NCBI GenBank assembly: GCA_902806095.1
Contig: CADCVF010000076.1
Span: forward strand, 1 to 55,360
Direction of reading: 5' to 3'
DNA length: 55,360 nt
Origin: an uncultured Rubrobacteraceae bacterium
Lineage (GTDB): Bacteria > Actinomycetota > Rubrobacteria > Rubrobacterales > Rubrobacteraceae
Numbering within the stretch: the first letter of the stretch is position 1; every line of letters begins with the position of its first letter. A program made the position numbers and the translations under genes. Shown here piece after piece: positions 50,755 through 55,360 of this stretch. Under the pieces are notes generated by a model that made no database searches, was not told the DNA's origin, and saw only the letters and a program-made list of their open reading frames with translations.

Positions 50755-51446
50755 AGTGGCTGGTGTGGGACTTCGACGGAACGCTGGCCCACAGGGTCGG
50801 CGAATGGCCCGCCTGGACCCAGACACTCCTGGAGGTCCTCGACCGAAAGACCCCAGGCCACGGCATCGACCCTGAACTCGTCCGTCCCTTCTTGCGGACG
50901 GGCTTCCCCTGGCACTCCCCCGAAGTCAACCACCAGCACCTCGACTCAGCCGACGCCTGGTGGGGGGCGCTCGAACCCCGCTTCGCTGAGACCTTCCGGG
51001 CTGCCGGCGCCGAGGAGGCCAGGGCGAGTGAGATGGCCAGGGCCGTCCGCGGCGCGTACCTCGATCCAGAGCGTTGGCGGCTCTACGAGGACACCATCCC
51101 GGTCCTGGAGGAGTTGTCTTCCTCGGGTTGGAAGCACGCGCTGCTCACCAACCACGTCCCCGAGCTGCCCGAGATCGCCGGCCGCCTGGGTCTGGATCGT
51201 CACGTGGAGCGGATCTTCAACTCCGCCCAGACCGGCTACGAGAAGCCGCAACCTGAGGCGTTCCGCCGCGTGCTCGATGCCCTCGTCGGTACCGATGAGA
51301 TCTGGATGATCGGCGACAATGCTGCAGCCGACGTCGCCGGCGCCAAAGCGGCCGGGATACCCGCCATCCTCGTGCGACGGCGCAGCGATGGTGTAGAGCC
51401 CTACTGCGAGGACCTCACCGGGGTCGCGGAGATCGTCGACGGGTAG
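50751..51446 (+). CDS. HAD-superfamily hydrolase
   Basis: A phosphatase-like HAD enzyme of 231 residues. Motif I is VWDFDGTLAH (nucleophile Asp at about residue 7, acid/base Asp two later). The helical cap follows, then motif II HALLTNHVPE, the motif III lysine in TGYEKPQPEAF and motif IV IWMIGDNAAADVAGAK. I chose GTG 50751 because the protein then begins right at motif I; it overlaps the stop of a short upstream ORF as GTGA. The likely substrate is a small phosphomonoester, which cannot be named from the sequence. The gene is tail-to-tail with a chimeric pseudogene. Confidence 0.85.
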   Translation: MKWLVWDFDGTLAHRVGEWPAWTQTLLEVLDRKTPGHGIDPELVRPFLRTGFPWHSPEVNHQHLDSADAWWGALEPRFAETFRAAGAEEARASEMARAVRGAYLDPERWRLYEDTIPVLEELSSSGWKHALLTNHVPELPEIAGRLGLDRHVERIFNSAQTGYEKPQPEAFRRVLDALVGTDEIWMIGDNAAADVAGAKAAGIPAILVRRRSDGVEPYCEDLTGVAEIVDG

Positions 51447-51447
51447 G

Positions 51448-51833
51448 CTAGACGCCGACCGCGACGGGGCGCTCCGGTGGTCCCTCCTCGACGAGCCCCC
51501 TCACGAGCGCTGGTAGATCGGCTGGTGCGAACTGTTCGTCGGAGTTCTCCAGCTCCGGAAGCGTCCACCAGCTCAAACCGCCGAAGACGCCGGCCTCGGC
51601 GGCCCCGAGGTGCTTCGGTCTCGGTTCGAAGCTGGGCACTTCGGCCAGGAAGTAGCGCTCCTGCTGACGATAAAGGCGCCCCTCGAAGCGAAAGACGTGC
51701 TCGCGCGTCCAGGCTCTTTCACCAGCGGCTCAGCAGCGGAGCTCCCCTCGATCAAGACCTGGTCCCCTTCCCCGGCCCCGATGCAATACTCTGCCAACAG
51801 ACGCGCCATCTTCTCGACCCGCTCGTCCCTCAC
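51448..51833 (-). pseudogene. Chimera of an M29 aminopeptidase N-terminus and a NUDIX C-terminus
   Basis: From ATG 51833 the first 40 residues (RVEKMARLLAEYCIGAGEGD, QVLIEGSSAAEPLVKE) are the beginning of a thermophilic-type (M29) aminopeptidase. Near 51713 this stops, and a different frame reads WTREHVFRFEGRLYRQQERY and VFGGLSWWTLPELENSDEQF, ending EEGPPERPVAVGV at 51448. That is the C-terminal part of a NUDIX hydrolase. The junction is out of frame, so only a short hybrid would be made. It marks a deletion that joined two unrelated genes. Confidence 0.7.
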
Positions 51834-51876
51834 TGGGCACCCTTCTATCCCGGATCAACTATGAGCTTCTGGTAAA

Positions 51877-52701
51877 TCACTCGAATCGGTACCGCAGGGC
51901 TTCGGCGACGGCGTTGTAGCCGATCCGGCGGTACACCGAGTTGGAGGTCGGATTGCCCAGGTCGGTGTAGAGGATGCAGCCGTACCCCTCCTCATGCATA
52001 CGTCTCGAGAGATCGCCGACGCACGCTCCGGCGTAGCCTCGATTGCGTCTGTCCGGCGGAGTGTAGACGGCCTGCATGCGGAGAACACCTTCTACAGGCT
52101 CCGAGTTGGCCGCCATAGACACGGGCTCGCCGTCTTCCCACAGCCAGAATAGCCCGGCTGCCAGCCGCCGCTCGACGACGGGTTTGTGATCTCTTACTAC
52201 CTGGCCGACGTCGGCGTAAAAGCCGCGCATCCAGGCGACGACGAGGTCGCGGTCATTAGGAGACGCCTTGCGAAGGCGACCGCCGATCACCTCTCTTACC
52301 GGCATCCGGGCAAACTCGTAGATGCGTTGTCCTTCGACGGGGAACGCCGCGGAACCCTGGCGCTCCGTCCACTGCCCGGCGAAGCGTGCTGCTGTCGCTG
52401 CCTCGCCGATCACGCCCGGGAGGGTGACACCCGCCTCCACGATCGCCTCCACTACCGCAGCGACCACTTCGGGCCTCATGGGGGTGAGGGTAGCGGCGAA
52501 GTCCACGGGTGACTGGAAGGCTACGCCCACGACGGTGTCGCCGTCTTTCGCCAACCAGTACCGGCCAGGCTCGGGGTAAGCGAGACGCTCTTGCAGGAGC
52601 GTGAGGATGAGGTTGTGGAGTACAGGATCCGAAGCCAGAAACACTTTGGCTTCGGTGAGCACCCGCCCGGGATCCTCGCTAAAGGCGACTTCGACGGTCA
52701 T
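51877..52701 (-). CDS. GNAT-family N-acetyltransferase (two-domain)
   Basis: A 274-residue protein with a GNAT-type C-terminal half. Its acetyl-CoA loop region reads TPPDRRNRGYAGACVGDLSR (a variant of the R/QxxGxG/A motif), followed by ILYTDLGNPTSNSVYRRIGY. The N-terminal half (VGVAFQSPVDFAATLTPMRP) has a degenerate GNAT-like fold, as in FR47-type or tandem GNAT proteins. I chose ATG 52701, where no strong site is visible. It is intact in spite of the decayed neighbours on both sides. Confidence 0.78.
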   Translation of the reverse strand: MTVEVAFSEDPGRVLTEAKVFLASDPVLHNLILTLLQERLAYPEPGRYWLAKDGDTVVGVAFQSPVDFAATLTPMRPEVVAAVVEAIVEAGVTLPGVIGEAATAARFAGQWTERQGSAAFPVEGQRIYEFARMPVREVIGGRLRKASPNDRDLVVAWMRGFYADVGQVVRDHKPVVERRLAAGLFWLWEDGEPVSMAANSEPVEGVLRMQAVYTPPDRRNRGYAGACVGDLSRRMHEEGYGCILYTDLGNPTSNSVYRRIGYNAVAEALRYRFE

Positions 52702-53345
52702 GCCGAGATTGTTGCACGCCGCCGTTGCGAATTCTCGATCGAGTTGTCGCTTCGCGAGCATTGCGCGATCCAGCTTGCACTAGACCCACGAGGTCTGGCC
52801 TCCCTGCCAGGGACGCCAACACGACCCGCGAGCAGGCCTCCCGAGACCGGCCCAGCGGCCCAACCCAGGGAGTATCCGGTGCGCACGACGCTGGCGACCG
52901 TCGCCTCCGACCGCTCGCGCTCGCGCTCGAAGACGTCCTTGAGGACGGCGAAGACCTGGGCGTTCATGACACCAACGAAGGCGCCGAAGGCAATCCCCAC
53001 GGCCACGGCCGCCCAGAAGTTCGGTGCGAGGCCCATCGCCACGCGACCGAGCGCGACCCAGACTGCGGCGGCCGCGATCAGGGGCACCCTGCTCGGTAAC
53101 CTGTCGGAGAGTCTTCCCGCGAGGATTCCCACCAGTGGCGAGGCCAGAAACGTCAGCGTGAAGAGCCCGACCGAAGTGTCGCCCACCCCGAGCGTCCGGA
53201 CCAGGAACAGGGTGACCAAGGGCACGTAGGAGGACACCGAGAGGCCGGATAGCACCATGATGAGCAAGAGAGATCGGTACTCTTGGTGGCGCCAAACCTG
53301 CACGAGGGCGCTCCTTATCGACGCCCGCCGACCTACCAATACCAT
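52698..53345 (-). pseudogene. Truncated MFS (sugar efflux-like) transporter
   Basis: The N-terminal six-helix half of an MFS exporter is present: SLLLIMVLSGLSVSSYVPLV, FLASPLVGILAGRLSDRLPS with the loop motif, and VVRTGYSLGWAAGPVSGGLL. Near 52815 the homology stops at the sixth helix, and a short unrelated tail runs to a stop at 52698, overlapping the GNAT start. The C-terminal six helices are missing. Half-transporters of this kind are not expected to work. Confidence 0.72.
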
Positions 53346-53511
53346 CTCCCGGCTCCGCGAACAGGACGTCCACAACTCTAGCAAAGCCAGGAAAACGCGG
53401 AAGCCTCGGCCATGTCCGTCAAGAAACGTATAGACAAACTCATTCTCGAAAATCCCTAAGGAAAGCGGCTGGCGAAGTTTGTCTCCCTAATCTCTTGTGA
53501 GTGCGCGGTCC

Positions 53512-54512
53512 TTAGACGAGTGATGTGTAACTCGGGCCAACGGAGAAGGAGCCCAGACCGTATGCTGCACCAAACTCTCTCCAAAGGATGGTGCCGACAT
53601 GGATCTGGACTCCTTCTTGGTCTCATTGTACGTCCTCGTCGACGATTGGTGGAAGCTCGAGCACGCTTCGCGGCCGCCCAAAACCGGTCGACCCGCCTTG
53701 CTCAGCGATCCGGAAGTCCTCACCCTGGCCATCCTCGCCCAGTGGCCGCGCTTCCGCAGCGAGAGGGACTTCTGGCGCTTCGCACATGCGCACCTGCGCA
53801 CCTACTTCCCAAATCTCTGTTCGCAGGGCCAGCTCAACCGGCGCATCCGAGCCCTGGAGCCCGAGTTGCGCGAGTTGCAGCTGGCCTTCGCCCGAGAGCT
53901 CGCCGAGCCCTCGGCCGTCTATCGCGTGATGGACACGACCCTCGTGCCGGCCATCGTGAGGGTGAGGGCTTCTCGCAAGGGGCTCTTTGCCGGGCAGGCC
54001 ACCTTCGGCAGGAGCGCCTCCAAGACCGAGTGGGTCTACGGCTTCAAGGCGGCGCTGGTGGTAGACCCGGACGGCGTAATCACGGCTTTCGGTCTGGCCC
54101 CGGCGGCTTCCGACGAGAGGCCCATAGGGGAGGCACTGGTGGCCTCCGACCGCTACGGAGCCTATCTGGCCGACAAAGGCTTCACGGGTGTAGAGTGGGA
54201 GCGGCTGTTGAGGGAACAATACGGGGCGCTCGTGGCGGCGACACCCAAGAACAACTCCCGCAGGGCATGGCCAAAGGCGGATCGCCGCTGGGCGTCTGGC
54301 AAGCGCCAGATCATAGAAGGGGTCATCGGTCAGCTCAAGGACTTCTTCAGTCTGGAGCGCCACCGGGCGAAGACCCTCGGCGGGTTGCTGACGCGTCTGG
54401 CGGCCAAGGTTGCGGCCTACACCTGCGCTCAACGGATCAACGACACCCTCGGCCGACCGCTACGCCACCTGGCGGACCTGCTGATCTAGCTTATTGCACA
54501 TCAGTCGTCTTA
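53512..54512 (+). mobile_element. IS982-family insertion sequence, apparently complete
   Basis: Imperfect terminal inverted repeats of 19 bases (53512-53530 and 54494-54512, 16 matches by eye) flank a single transposase gene. The total of about 1.0 kb is right for IS982. I could not find a target-site duplication. The inner ends are immediately beside the transposase start and stop. Confidence 0.75.
53599..54489 (+). CDS. IS982-family DDE transposase
   Basis: A full-length transposase of 296 residues. The catalytic D112 is in YRVMDTTLVPA, the second aspartate is in AYLADKGFTG, and the glutamate is in IIEGVIGQLKDFFSLERHRA near the C-terminus, followed by LGGLLTRLAAKVAAYTCAQ. The ATG follows AAAGGA. 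No stop or shift interrupts it, in contrast to the three IS110 copies in the window, so this insertion is probably the youngest. Confidence 0.9.
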   Translation: MDLDSFLVSLYVLVDDWWKLEHASRPPKTGRPALLSDPEVLTLAILAQWPRFRSERDFWRFAHAHLRTYFPNLCSQGQLNRRIRALEPELRELQLAFARELAEPSAVYRVMDTTLVPAIVRVRASRKGLFAGQATFGRSASKTEWVYGFKAALVVDPDGVITAFGLAPAASDERPIGEALVASDRYGAYLADKGFTGVEWERLLREQYGALVAATPKNNSRRAWPKADRRWASGKRQIIEGVIGQLKDFFSLERHRAKTLGGLLTRLAAKVAAYTCAQRINDTLGRPLRHLADLLI

Positions 54513-54526
54513 GAACTCTGTTAAGG

Positions 54527-54567
54527 CGAAGTTCGCAAGATTCTCCTTCCACGCGCTTCGGTAAATA
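54527..54567 (-). repeat. TATTCACCGAAG dispersed motif, copy e (inverted)
   Basis: On the minus strand TATTTACCGAAGCGCGTGGA is followed by AGGAGAATCTTGCGAACTTC. It is the best match to copy c at 22304 and to the half-copy at 20089. It lies just outside the right end of the IS982 element. Confidence 0.65.
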
Positions 54568-54788
54568 AGGGCTACATGTCTCGGAGGAGGTGACGCGTAA
54601 GTTGCATTTGTCCGAGCATGGCTTTATGCTACCCGTTACGACGGAGGGTAGAGGCCGAGAAGTTCGTCCCACAGTTGTAGTGCCTGAGAGGCCGTCTCGG
54701 TCGGAGGGGGGCGCATGCGAGCTCAAGCAGGTAGCTCGTCGTGAAGCTCATGTGTTGTTGGTAGTTACCTGTTCCTAGGGGGGATCAC

Positions 54789-55360
54789 TTGACGAGCGTA
54801 AAGAAAATATCGCAACGTGGGTTGGCGGCGGCAGCGATCATGCTGGCTCTCGTCCTTGGCTTTTACTCGCTTGCTGGTGCTGCAACACGCACTGTCTCCA
54901 TACCGTGCGGCCAAGACATCGACGCTACGATCAACGCCGACTCCAAGAGCACCGCAACCCGCTTCGTGCTCGGGGCCGGATGTACCTTTACTGCATCTGC
55001 CACTATCGCCCCGTCGGAGGGTGATGAGGTGGCGTGCGCCGCAGCGCCTACATTCGTGCGGCGCGATCCCGCCTTCGACCCGGAGCCCACAGTTGACATC
55101 GTGGGTGGCGCTGGCGTGAGCAGCGTGATCCGCGCCCAGGGTACGGTTCGAGTGGAGTGGGTCAAGATCGTTGGTGGCACGGGTCAGTTTTCGGCGGACG
55201 GCTCACCGGTACACGGGACGGGCGCCGGGCTTACCATGGGCTCGGCGTCAGACGACTCTAGCCTCTACGCGGTACACATCACGGGCAGCGACGCGGCGGG
55301 CATCACCAACGCCCGCGGCACGTTCGAGCGTATAGAGTTGGACGACACCACGCAGGATCC
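54789..55360 (+). CDS. Secreted protein with repeat region, cut by the window end
   Basis: TTG 54789, with AGGGGGGATC just upstream, opens a frame that stays open to the window end (190 codons). A signal peptide is clear: KKISQRG, a hydrophobic LAAAAIMLALVLGFYSLAG and a cut near AGAAT. The mature part has PCGQDIDATINAD and then short glycine-rich strands (VDIVGGAGVSSVIRAQ, VEWVKIVGGTGQF, YAVHITGSDAAGITNARG). The pattern suggests a right-handed parallel beta-helix such as a pectate lyase-like surface protein. The upstream 220 bases have no clear gene. It may be a substrate of the exported-protein mannosyltransferase, which is speculation. Confidence 0.7.
   Translation, partial: MTSVKKISQRGLAAAAIMLALVLGFYSLAGAATRTVSIPCGQDIDATINADSKSTATRFVLGAGCTFTASATIAPSEGDEVACAAAPTFVRRDPAFDPEPTVDIVGGAGVSSVIRAQGTVRVEWVKIVGGTGQFSADGSPVHGTGAGLTMGSASDDSSLYAVHITGSDAAGITNARGTFERIELDDTTQD

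Noticed and set aside
53490-54530. Target-site duplication around the IS982 element
   Set aside because: The bases just outside the two terminal repeats do not match in any register I tried, so none is claimed.
54590-54778. Short plus-strand ORF of about 60 codons upstream of the secreted protein
   Set aside because: It begins beside a GGAGGAGG stretch, but the product has no recognisable features and its composition is not protein-like. It may be leader sequence. I saw no known riboswitch pattern.
1-55360. tRNA or rRNA genes
   Set aside because: I looked for T-loop and acceptor-stem patterns and rRNA-like conserved blocks between genes and found none.

Overview
The window is high-GC actinobacterial DNA. 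Frequent AGG arginine codons, GGAGG-type ribosome binding sites, many GTG/TTG starts, and the mix of polyhydroxyalkanoate (PHA) and acyl-CoA genes suggest a Rubrobacter-like member of the Actinomycetota. That assignment is an inference. I see no rRNA, tRNA or CRISPR array.

Layout. 0.5-7.7 kb: a small membrane protein, an AsnB-type enzyme, a beta-keto acid cleavage enzyme, a haloacid dehalogenase, and a minus-strand set of ketopantoate-reductase-like, 3-hydroxyacyl-CoA dehydrogenase and hydroxyacid-oxoacid transhydrogenase-like genes. 7.8-17.6 kb: class III PHA synthase (phaE-phaC), an LLM oxidoreductase, a two-component system, a class I PHA synthase and an acyl-CoA dehydrogenase. 17.7-29.7 kb: a patchy region with three decayed IS110 transposases, membrane proteins, a phasin-like protein, a pyrophosphatase, and a Hen1-Pnkp RNA-repair cassette broken by frameshifts and a nonsense codon. 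29.9-36 kb: a compact PHA locus of thiolase, two phasin-like genes and a PadR (PhaQ-like) regulator, with two short-chain dehydrogenases (SDRs) facing away and a glutaryl-CoA-dehydrogenase-like gene. 36-45 kb: CoA-transferase, cyclase, MHS transporter, hydantoinase A/B, MOSC and protein O-mannosyltransferase genes. 45-53.4 kb: a zone of truncated, internally deleted or chimeric genes with a VapBC pair. 53.5-54.5 kb: an apparently intact IS982-type element. From 54.8 kb: the start of a secreted repeat protein cut by the window end.

How the genes fit together. Thiolase (acetoacetyl-CoA), an SDR reductase (3-hydroxyacyl-CoA) and two classes of synthase could make polymer. Three phasin-like proteins could coat the granule, and the PadR protein probably controls the thiolase/phasin side. 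The transhydrogenase-like and hydroxyacyl-CoA dehydrogenase genes could supply or recycle hydroxyacids. PhaE carries a C-terminal domain resembling the E3-binding domain of 2-oxoacid dehydrogenase E2 proteins.

Two dispersed repeat families stand out. One is a mosaic of TGCTGACA/TCAGCATTTCAGC modules and long hairpins whose arms differ from copy to copy but stay complementary; it sits between genes in the metabolic parts and I did not see it in the decayed parts. The other is a roughly 40-base motif beginning TATTCACCGAAG, confined to the decayed or mobile regions.
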